DNA of 64,000 bases from Candidatus Zixiibacteriota bacterium (GTDB taxonomy: Bacteria; Zixibacteria; MSB-5A5; GN15; FEB-12), in NCBI GenBank assembly GCA_029860345.1, contig JAOUBJ010000002.1:186001-250000 (forward strand), written 5' to 3'. The notes under the pieces were generated by a model, which was not told where the DNA came from, did no database searches, and saw only the letters and a program-made list of their open reading frames with translations. Position 1 is the first letter of the stretch. The number at the start of each line of letters is the position of its first letter. This document shows, in pieces, positions 20,699-27,844 of this stretch. A program made the translations under genes and the position numbers.

Positions 20699-20723
20699 CG
20701 GGCAGGCCGACCGGGCCTGCCCG
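20699..20723 (+). other. Intergenic GC-rich hairpin after the scaffoldin-like gene
   Basis: CGGGCAGGCC at 20699-20708 pairs perfectly with GGCCTGCCCG at 20714-20723 around a five-base loop. No T-run follows. It may be a weak terminator or an mRNA-stability element between two very long genes. Confidence 0.55.
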
Positions 20724-20789
20724 CACCTGTGAATTGGACATTAGGTCGAGACGAAGTGTCGACCCCGGGTCTTCAAAGGAGGAGCTACG

Positions 20790-23700
20790 ATGAAAACTGC
20801 TAACCCGCCACTCTGGACAACTCTGCTAATCGTGGTGGTGATGTGTACGGCGGTAAACGCGCAGGAAACCTGCGGACCGTTCACCTTCACACCTACAGCC
20901 GAGTCCGGCGTGTTTGTCGGACAGGCTACTATAGGCGGCGTACCGGCCGATGCGGCCGATTGCATCGCTGCCTTCGATGCCGACGGCAATTGTGCCGGAG
21001 CCACAAGTATCGTCATTAACGGCGGACTGGCCTACATCAACCTTCCAATCTACGGCGATGATCTGCTGACCGGAGGTGTGGATGAAGGCATGAACGCGGG
21101 GGAGAATTTTACTTTTGCCCTGTATGATGCCTCGGCCGACGCAGTCTTGCCGATGAATCCGGACACGGCCTTCGGCTGTTGGGTCAACACCAATGGTACG
21201 CCGTTGCCCGGTCCGTGCGGTGACTTCAATCTGGTACATGATTTCGGCGGCGGCGGCGGTGAGCCATGTGATCCCCCGGCTATCTGCCTCGATCATGTCG
21301 ATGGTTTGAATCCCGACGGGACGCTTCCTGCCGGTGGAAGCGCGACCTTTCATCTGCGGGTGAAGGGTGATGCCGATACGCACGGCGGTGTAGCCAATGG
21401 TTTCCGAGTGTTTTCACCTGATGGCGCTTGCTGGGGCACAACTGTAGGCGACACTACCGGCACCCTCGGCAAGGCCCAATTCGACGGCGGGTTCTTCATC
21501 AACCCGTTTTCCATCACCGGCTGCGACGCCGATACCCTCGGTTTCGCTGGCTTCCGATTCTTCTCGACCGGTCTTACGCCTTTCTTCGACGACATTGCCT
21601 ACACCATAGACATCGGTCCCATCGACGCCGGCGCCAATGGCAAGAACATCTGTCTCGACTCTGCTTTCTATCCGCCCTCGGGCGTCTGGAAGTGGGCTGG
21701 TCCGGATGTATTCCCCAATTGGGACGGCCCCCACTGTTTCACAATCTTAGGCGATTGTGAAGCTCCCGCGATTACGTGCCCCAGTGTCCCCTTTGGTGTG
21801 GATGCCTGTGCCGGTGACGAAGTGTGCGTGCCTTTGGAAATAACCGGCGCTACCAGTGTTACTGTCGAAGGAGCGACATGGTCGGGCGGTCAGCTTTGCT
21901 TCACGCCAAGTGCGTCGGGTCCGCTCAACTTCCACGTTGTCGCCTCTAACGATTGCGGTGAGGCAATCTGCGATGTAACGGTAAATGTCACTCTCACCGA
22001 CCCGCCGGCGATAACGTGCCCCAGCGTACCGTTCGACGTTACGGCCTGTGCCGGTGATCAAGTCTGTATTCCTCTTGACATCGCAGGCGCGGATGATGTT
22101 TCTGTCAACGGCGCCACCTGGGCGAACGGACAGCTGTGTTTCACTGCTGGGGCGTCTGGTCCGATGTCCTTTACAGTAGTGGCCACTAACCAGTGCGGAC
22201 AGGACGAATGCGACGTTACGGTCAACGTAACCATCACCGACCCGCCCGCGATCACCTGCCCCAGCGTACCGTTCGACGTTACGGCTTGCGCCGGTGACGA
22301 AGTTTGCGTGCCGTTGGAAATCACCGGTGCTACCAGCGTTACTGTCGAGGGTGCAAGCTGGGCCGATGGACAACTCTGCTTCACCGCGGATCAGTCCGGA
22401 CCTCATAACTTCACAGTGATTGCCGACAACGAATGCACCGATGATCGTTGCGACTTTACAGTAAATGTAACGATTACTGACCCGCCTGTGATTACATGTC
22501 CCAGTGCGCCGATCGATGTCAGTGTCTGTCTGGGCACGGAGGCTTGCGTACCGCTGGAGATAGTTGGAGCTACCAATGTCACAGTCGAGGGTGCGACATG
22601 GGCCAATGGACAATTGTGTTTTACAGCCGAAGCTACCGGTCCCATGATGTTCCACGTTGTAGCCACCAACGACTGTGGCGAAGCGACCTGTGATGTCGAG
22701 GTCATTGTCTCAGCGGGAGCTGGGCCGACTATCGACTGTCCGCAGGCCATTATCGACGTGTCGGTTTGTGCGGGAGATCAGGCTTGCATATCACTTCCTA
22801 TCGACAATGCTACCAATGTGTCGGTTGAAGGTGCGACATGGGCCGACAACCAGCTATGCTTCACTCCCAACGCTACCGGTACGTTCCAGTTTGATATTAC
22901 CGCGACGAACGATTGCGGCGAAGAGACTTGTCATGTCACTGTGCGAGTTGTGGTGATTGACCGGCCCGTGATCGATTGTCCTACTGCCGCCTGGGACGTG
23001 ACCGCCTGTGCCGGTGACGAAGTCTGTATTCCTCTTGAAATCACCGGCGGCGCCGAAGTCTCGGTCGAAGGAGGTACCTGGTCGAACGGTCAACTCTGTT
23101 ATATTGCTGAGGTCGCCGGGCCTGACCAGATCCATATCATAGCGTCCAACGTGTGCGGCGAAGTGTTCTGCGATGTAACCGTCAACGTGACAATCGTTGA
23201 CCCACCTACTATCACGTGTCCCGATGGACCTATTGATGTATCAGCTTGCCTCGGTACCGAGGTCTGCGTCCCGCTGGAGATAGTGGGAGCTACCAACGTC
23301 ACAGTCGAAGGCGCCACCTGGGCCAATGGTCAGTTGTGTTTCATGGCTGACGCGACCGGTCCTATGGCCTTCCACGTTGTAGCCACCAACGATTGTGGTG
23401 AGGCAACGTGCGATGTAACAGTTAATGTCGCAGCCGGTGGCGCACCCACCATTGCCTGTCCGGACGTCCCGGTTGATGCTTACGGTTGCGCTGGAGATCA
23501 GGTCTGCATTTCTTTGGCTATCGATAACGCCACCAATGTCGTGGTTGATGGCGGAGCCACCTGGGCAGACGGCCAGTTGTGTTTCACGGCGAACGCGACC
23601 GGTACTCTTCAATTCGATGTTACGGCCACCAACGACTGTGGCGAGGCCACTTGTCACGTAATGGTTAATCTCGAAGTGACTCCCTTGCCGGTGATCGACT

Positions 23701-25886
23701 GTCCGTCCGGTCCCTTTGACCATGTTGTATGTGCCGGAGACCAGATTTGTGTGCCACTGGAAATCGGAGGCGCCACCAGCGTTACGGTCGAAGGCGCCAC
23801 CTGGGCCGACGGTCAGTTGTGTTTCACGGCTGAAGCAACAGGCTCGCACGTCTTCCACGTTGTTGCTACCAGTGACTGCGGTGAGACAACGTGTGATGTC
23901 ACGGTTACAGTAAGGGTTACTGATCCGCCGATGATAGAGTGTCCGGAGCCGATGGATATCGTTCTCTGTGGCCCGGAGCAAGTCTGCTTCGACCTGGCCA
24001 TCGCCAACGCCACGACCGTCGAGGTTGACGGCGGGACATGGAACAACGGCGTGCTCTGCTTTGACGCTGAGGTTGATGGTTCGTACACCCTCGTGGTGAC
24101 GGCCGGCAACGAATGCGGCACCGTCACCTGCGCGGTTGTTGTTGAGATTATCTTCCTCGAAGCGCCGATTGCCTGTTTCGACTCCAACCCTACCGGTGTA
24201 CCAATGCAAATCGCGTTTTCGAATTGCTCCGTTGGTGCCGAACCCTTGATGTTCCATTGGGACTTCGGAGACGGTGGCGCCAGTGAGGAAGCCGAACCGA
24301 TGCACAACTACGCCGAACCGGGTGAGTACGTGGTGACACTGAGTGTTACCGACGATTGCGGTCGCACAAGCACAGTTACGCACACCGTCAGTGTCGGCGG
24401 CGTGACCCCGACCGACCGCTGGATCAGTATATATTGTCCGGAACCGATGCTTGACGGCTTCCCGCTCAATCCAGGCGATGTCATTCGTGCTTATGATCCG
24501 GATGGTGTTCTGTGTGGTATCGGATCGGTCGCCGGAGACGGCTCCTACGGATTGCTGGTCATATACGCCGATGACATTTTCACGGCCGAAGTGGATGAAG
24601 GCGCCGACCCCGGTGACGAGATTTCTCTCACTGTCAATGGTGATGAGGTCTTCGTTGATCCGCCGCTGATCTGGAATGAGAACGGCGACGTCGTGCTACT
24701 GTGTGAGTTCAGCACCGAAACCTGTTTGCAGTTCGATCTGGATGCCGGGTGGCATCTGATATCGTGGAATGTAGCTTACAGCGACGATGTCGCTAACCTG
24801 ATTGCCGGTTTTGAAAGCTCGGTCGATGTCATCCTCTCGTTTGACCGAGGCGGTCTGACTTATGTTCCCAGCCTGGCGCCGTACTCAAACCTGCAGCAGG
24901 TCGACTACCACTTCGGATACTGGTTCCGTTTGAACAGCCCGGTCTTTTTCGAGATCTGTGGCGGCCAGATCCCGGCGGGTGATGCCATCTCGATTTACGG
25001 CGGCTGGAATCTGGTCAGTTATTGGCCGGAGGAAATCCTGCCGGTAGAAGATGCGCTAAGTTCGATACTGGCAAACTTAATCGTTGCCTATGGCTGGGAC
25101 GGCGAGGCTCAGGTCTACATCCCCGGCAAGTTGTATGTCAGCAACTTGATCGAGATGGCGCCCCAGTTTGGTTACTGGATCAAGTCGACGACGGCCGACA
25201 TGTTGACATATAACGGCTCCGACCCGATCGCAGTTGGCGGCAACGATCATAACGCCACGGGCCAGAGCAATGTTGGATTGTCTAACGAATGGATGTCTGT
25301 CTACGGTAGTTCACTTCAGGTTGACAACCGCCAGTTAGCTGCGGGCGCGACCATTGAGTTGGTTACCACTGACGGTGCCGCCTGCGGCGTCGGAGTCTAT
25401 GATGGCTCCAAGCTCATGCTCACCCCGGTTTACGGATCGGTATCGATTGACGAAGCTACCGAGAATCTCCCCGAGAAAGGGGACAAACTGTCGGTGCTGG
25501 TCAACGGCGACCGCGTGTATCCGGACCTTGAGTACCAGGGCCACGGTGCTATCGTGCAACTGGGACGCTTGACCGGCAATGCCGACGGCTCTCCGGAGGC
25601 GCTGCCTGATGATTACAGTCTGTCCCAGAACTATCCGAACCCGTTCAACCCGTCGACTACGATCAGATTCAATCTGCCGGTCAGCGAGCATGTCGAACTG
25701 GTCGTCTACAATCTGGTAGGTCAGAGAGTAGCCACGCTGGTCGACGGCGCTCTGATAGACGGTTGGCACGAGGTTGAGTGGAACGGCGCCGATGACTCAG
25801 GCACGCGAGTAGCTTCGGGTGTCTATCTGTACCGCCTCAACTCAGCCAATTTCTCGCAAACGAAAAAGATGACGCTGATGAAGTAA
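20790..25886 (+). CDS. Giant surface protein with ten six-cysteine repeats, PKD domain and type IX sorting domain
   Basis: The protein has 1698 residues and starts at an ATG after AAAGGAGGAG. Order: signal peptide 1-24; an FTPT/AAFDADGNC module 27-150; one HGGVANGF domain 162-322; ten tandem repeats of about 80 residues, 328-1125, each with ITCP, C-AGD-x-VC-x-PLEI, GATWxxGQLCF and NDCGExxCDVTVNV and six conserved cysteines; a PKD domain near 1126-1210 (WDFGDGG); further FTPT-like and GWHLISW/GYWxK modules 1207-1585; and a sorting domain 1605-1698 ending KMTLMK. The repeats resemble bacterial Ig-like surface repeats. No enzyme domain is visible, so I infer an extended, disulfide-rich stalk or adhesin. 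It shares three module types with the scaffoldin-like neighbour. Confidence 0.8.
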   Translation: MKTANPPLWTTLLIVVVMCTAVNAQETCGPFTFTPTAESGVFVGQATIGGVPADAADCIAAFDADGNCAGATSIVINGGLAYINLPIYGDDLLTGGVDEGMNAGENFTFALYDASADAVLPMNPDTAFGCWVNTNGTPLPGPCGDFNLVHDFGGGGGEPCDPPAICLDHVDGLNPDGTLPAGGSATFHLRVKGDADTHGGVANGFRVFSPDGACWGTTVGDTTGTLGKAQFDGGFFINPFSITGCDADTLGFAGFRFFSTGLTPFFDDIAYTIDIGPIDAGANGKNICLDSAFYPPSGVWKWAGPDVFPNWDGPHCFTILGDCEAPAITCPSVPFGVDACAGDEVCVPLEITGATSVTVEGATWSGGQLCFTPSASGPLNFHVVASNDCGEAICDVTVNVTLTDPPAITCPSVPFDVTACAGDQVCIPLDIAGADDVSVNGATWANGQLCFTAGASGPMSFTVVATNQCGQDECDVTVNVTITDPPAITCPSVPFDVTACAGDEVCVPLEITGATSVTVEGASWADGQLCFTADQSGPHNFTVIADNECTDDRCDFTVNVTITDPPVITCPSAPIDVSVCLGTEACVPLEIVGATNVTVEGATWANGQLCFTAEATGPMMFHVVATNDCGEATCDVEVIVSAGAGPTIDCPQAIIDVSVCAGDQACISLPIDNATNVSVEGATWADNQLCFTPNATGTFQFDITATNDCGEETCHVTVRVVVIDRPVIDCPTAAWDVTACAGDEVCIPLEITGGAEVSVEGGTWSNGQLCYIAEVAGPDQIHIIASNVCGEVFCDVTVNVTIVDPPTITCPDGPIDVSACLGTEVCVPLEIVGATNVTVEGATWANGQLCFMADATGPMAFHVVATNDCGEATCDVTVNVAAGGAPTIACPDVPVDAYGCAGDQVCISLAIDNATNVVVDGGATWADGQLCFTANATGTLQFDVTATNDCGEATCHVMVNLEVTPLPVIDCPSGPFDHVVCAGDQICVPLEIGGATSVTVEGATWADGQLCFTAEATGSHVFHVVATSDCGETTCDVTVTVRVTDPPMIECPEPMDIVLCGPEQVCFDLAIANATTVEVDGGTWNNGVLCFDAEVDGSYTLVVTAGNECGTVTCAVVVEIIFLEAPIACFDSNPTGVPMQIAFSNCSVGAEPLMFHWDFGDGGASEEAEPMHNYAEPGEYVVTLSVTDDCGRTSTVTHTVSVGGVTPTDRWISIYCPEPMLDGFPLNPGDVIRAYDPDGVLCGIGSVAGDGSYGLLVIYADDIFTAEVDEGADPGDEISLTVNGDEVFVDPPLIWNENGDVVLLCEFSTETCLQFDLDAGWHLISWNVAYSDDVANLIAGFESSVDVILSFDRGGLTYVPSLAPYSNLQQVDYHFGYWFRLNSPVFFEICGGQIPAGDAISIYGGWNLVSYWPEEILPVEDALSSILANLIVAYGWDGEAQVYIPGKLYVSNLIEMAPQFGYWIKSTTADMLTYNGSDPIAVGGNDHNATGQSNVGLSNEWMSVYGSSLQVDNRQLAAGATIELVTTDGAACGVGVYDGSKLMLTPVYGSVSIDEATENLPEKGDKLSVLVNGDRVYPDLEYQGHGAIVQLGRLTGNADGSPEALPDDYSLSQNYPNPFNPSTTIRFNLPVSEHVELVVYNLVGQRVATLVDGALIDGWHEVEWNGADDSGTRVASGVYLYRLNSANFSQTKKMTLMK

Positions 25887-25905
25887 CCCGGCGTTTTGAT
25901 CTGAC

Positions 25906-25939
25906 AAGGGGATGGTGATAGCTCGCCATCCCCTTTTTC
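25906..25939 (+). terminator. Rho-independent terminator ending the surface-protein cluster
   Basis: AAGGGGATGG at 25906-25915 pairs perfectly with CCATCCCCTT at 25926-25935, followed by a T-rich run (TTTTCT). It lies 20 bases past the stop of the last giant gene and separates that cluster from the arsR-hgcAB operon. Confidence 0.88.
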
Positions 25940-26004
25940 TTTGGCCGAAATTCTCTCCAAACGTAGAAACCGCACAAAAAACTCCAGTTTCATAGTGAAT
26001 TGGC

Positions 26005-26032
26005 TTGACAAGCCACGGTCGTTCCATATATT
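26005..26032 (+). promoter_or_regulatory. Promoter of arsR-hgcAB operon, predicted leaderless
   Basis: TTGACA at 26005-26010 is a perfect -35 element and TATATT at 26027-26032 a good -10 element, 16 bases apart. The ATG of the regulator is only 7 bases past the -10, so transcription would begin at or next to the start codon. No ribosome site precedes that ATG, which agrees with a leaderless message. Confidence 0.65.
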
Positions 26033-26050
26033 CGATAGATGTCGAAATAT
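26028..26050 (+). promoter_or_regulatory. Candidate ArsR operator overlapping -10 and start codon
   Basis: The sequence holds an inverted repeat ATATTCGA, six bases, TCGAAATAT, with a perfect TTCGA-N6-TCGAA core at 26031-26046. ArsR-family repressors bind such AT-rich inverted repeats. Its position over the -10 and the start codon would let the regulator block its own promoter. Binding is inferred, not shown. Confidence 0.5.
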
Positions 26051-26395
26051 CGAACAAAACAGATAGCCGATCTGGCCCAGGTTTTCGCAGCTTTGTCGAA
26101 CACCAACAGGCTGCAGCTCTTGCTGCGCTTGATTGACTATTGCGGCCCCGGTGTGTCGTGTCAGAGCGATGCTGAGGTGCGCGCCTGTGTAAGTGAAATC
26201 AGTAAGGGTATGAACCTTGCAGCTTCGACGGTGTCCCACCACCTGAAGGAACTCAAGCAGGCAGGTCTTATTCAGGTCAGGCGCAACGGTCAGAAGATGG
26301 ATTGTTCGATTGATGCCGGAGCTATTGAGCGACTTCTAAGTTTTTTTGAGGAGATTACTACGAATGACAGAGTCAGAACATCGGCAAGAGGGTGA
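26039..26395 (+). CDS. ArsR-family metal-responsive transcriptional regulator of the hgcAB operon
   Basis: The 118-residue winged-helix protein has the ArsR helix-turn-helix near residues 57-80 (MNLAASTVSHHLKELKQAGLI) and the opening VFAALSNTNRLQLLLRL. Four cysteines (35, 41, 50, 89) could form a thiolate metal site; Cys35 and Cys41 precede the recognition helix region, unlike the classical ELCVC of ArsR. It begins the operon that leads to hgcA and hgcB. ArsR-like regulators upstream of hgcAB have been described in other mercury methylators. I infer that it represses the operon until a thiophilic metal such as Hg(II) or As(III) binds. Its 3' end overlaps the next gene by 32 bases. Confidence 0.85.
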   Translation: MSKYRTKQIADLAQVFAALSNTNRLQLLLRLIDYCGPGVSCQSDAEVRACVSEISKGMNLAASTVSHHLKELKQAGLIQVRRNGQKMDCSIDAGAIERLLSFFEEITTNDRVRTSARG

Positions 26396-27068
26396 TACCG
26401 AAGGAGAAAAACCACTCACCAGTTTGGCATGTGATTGCACGGCGTCGGATAGCAGTTGCTGTACAGACGGCACAGGCAAACCGCCCGGCCGCTCCTGGGG
26501 GAAAACTCTGGTAGCAAGTGTGGTGCTTGTTGCGGCTGTGGCGGCCGCCGGTTATTCGATCATCCGCGACAATTCAGATTCCACCGAACCTGCGGATCCA
26601 ACCGGGGCGGCTGCCCCCTGTTCAACGGCCAACAGCGGCTGTGCACCCAGCCTATTCGGCCTCGGAGGGGATAGTACTATCTCTCCGGTTGCTGTTGCTG
26701 TCTTGACCGGCGTGGTTTCTGATGTGGAGGTAGCCTTCGTGCTTCTAACCGGATCGGACAACGATGCTGCACAGAATGCTGCGGCCGAGCTTGAAAGGGT
26801 GGTAGACAATCTCAGGGCCCAGGGGAAAACGGTCAAACCGGTCGCTTTCGTTCCTGGTTCGCCCGGTTATGTGGGACTTGTACAACTGGGCCGGGTGGAG
26901 TCGTTCCCCACCCTCGCCGCGTTGGGAAGTAAGGGCGCCTACACGTTTCTTGCACCCGATGAAATATCGGAGCTAAAACTCCTTCGTGCTTTCGTGGTAG
27001 CGAGCACCCCGGTGCCAGGGTGTGCGCCCGGCAGTCCCGGCTGTGCTCCCCCGGCAGGAGCTAACTAA
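26364..27068 (+). CDS. Membrane-anchored, cysteine-rich thioredoxin-like protein of the hgcAB operon
   Basis: The 234-residue protein begins at the ATG at 26364, behind GAGGAG, inside the end of arsR. An N-terminal tail of about 45 residues carries C23-D-C25 and a C32-C33 pair; one membrane segment follows at about 47-67. Past the membrane lie Cys86 and Cys93, then a domain (about 105-212) with thioredoxin-like features: VAVLTG as first strand, a long helix, VKPVAF, and ESFPTLAAL as a cis-proline-like loop. The usual CxxC at the first helix is absent. The C-terminus has another spaced pair (C220, C227). The exact family is not one I recognise. Its place between the regulator and a CcdA-like protein suggests thiol or metal handling for HgcA/HgcB. 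The stop codon overlaps the next ATG (TAATG). Confidence 0.7.
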   Translation: MTESEHRQEGDTEGEKPLTSLACDCTASDSSCCTDGTGKPPGRSWGKTLVASVVLVAAVAAAGYSIIRDNSDSTEPADPTGAAAPCSTANSGCAPSLFGLGGDSTISPVAVAVLTGVVSDVEVAFVLLTGSDNDAAQNAAAELERVVDNLRAQGKTVKPVAFVPGSPGYVGLVQLGRVESFPTLAALGSKGAYTFLAPDEISELKLLRAFVVASTPVPGCAPGSPGCAPPAGAN

Positions 27069-27772
27069 TGCAGGAGTGGATTCTGCAGGTTCTCGAGACG
27101 CCCACTTTGGACATCACTGTCTTGTTGGCGGCATTTTTGTTGGGGATGGTTGGCGCGGTGGGCAGTTGTTGCGGTCTCCCGGTGCTGGCTGCTATCGCCG
27201 GCTACTCGGGCGCCGAAGGCGGTGGACAGAACCGTCGCAGCATTTTGCTCAGTGGCGGATTCTTCATGATCGGAACCATTGCTGCGCTGGCCGGGCTGGG
27301 AGCGATTACAGGATTTGTCAGTCAGACAATTGGAACTGCTATGGGAGTGTACTGGAAAGTATTCGCCGGACTGGTGATGATCTTTTTCGGAGTGGTAAGT
27401 CTTGACCTGGTGCCGTTTGCTCTGCCTTCGTTTGGTTCGGGCGTGGCTCTACAATCATCAGCCGGGCCGACCAAGGCTATAGTCTACGGTTTGGCATTAG
27501 GCGGCGGCACGACCGCTTGCTCGGTCGGATGCAACCCGGTCCTGCCGGTGGTTCTTGGCGTCGTCACACTACAGGGACAAACGTGGTGGGGTGCGTTGTT
27601 GCTTGGCGCCTTCGCTATTGGCTACAGCCTGCCGTTGGCGGCCGGTCTGGTTGGGCTGGGTTATGGTTTCGGCAAACTGACTTCGGTGTTACAAAGATTC
27701 GCGCCGGCTATCAAGTACGGCGCAGGTGTGCTGTTAATCGGCGTAGGGTTTTACTTGTTGCTGTGGGCATAA
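27068..27772 (+). CDS. CcdA/DsbD-like membrane thiol transporter
   Basis: The 234-residue protein has about six membrane segments in two similar halves. Each half holds a cysteine/proline motif near the start of its first helix: GSCCGLPVL (C34, C35, P38) and TTACSVGCNPVLP (C151, C155, P157). Proteins of the CcdA/DsbD transmembrane family pass electrons across the membrane through one cysteine per half, usually in CxP motifs; here each half has two cysteines. It may keep the cysteines of the upstream thioredoxin-like protein reduced, or carry metal-thiol adducts. It is not MerT, which has three helices and a different motif. It is translationally coupled to the gene upstream (TAATG). Confidence 0.75.
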   Translation: MQEWILQVLETPTLDITVLLAAFLLGMVGAVGSCCGLPVLAAIAGYSGAEGGGQNRRSILLSGGFFMIGTIAALAGLGAITGFVSQTIGTAMGVYWKVFAGLVMIFFGVVSLDLVPFALPSFGSGVALQSSAGPTKAIVYGLALGGGTTACSVGCNPVLPVVLGVVTLQGQTWWGALLLGAFAIGYSLPLAAGLVGLGYGFGKLTSVLQRFAPAIKYGAGVLLIGVGFYLLLWA

Positions 27773-27843
27773 TGACGGACAGTGTGGTAATGATAACCAT
27801 GACACAAAACAGAGAACCGGCGAACAGACTGATGAGCGGTTAG
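27772..27843 (+). CDS. Possible 23-codon coupling ORF before hgcA
   Basis: An ATG overlaps the stop of the CcdA-like gene (TAATG), and a frame of 23 codons ends in TAG one base before the ATG of hgcA (TAGCATG). It fills the whole 72-base gap. It begins MTDSVVMITMTQ and has no recognisable domain. hgcA has only a weak ribosome site, so ribosomes finishing this frame could reinitiate on hgcA. Whether a peptide is made is unknown. Confidence 0.35.
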   Translation: MTDSVVMITMTQNREPANRLMSG

Positions 27844-27844
27844 C

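Noticed and set aside
21771-24165. Regular 240-base tandem pattern that could suggest a repeat array or CRISPR
   Set aside because: The units are coding repeats within one open frame, far longer than CRISPR repeats and without unique spacers.
27068-27772. CcdA-like protein as the mercury transporter MerT
   Set aside because: MerT has three membrane segments and a different Cys pair; this one has about six segments in two halves with CxP-type motifs.
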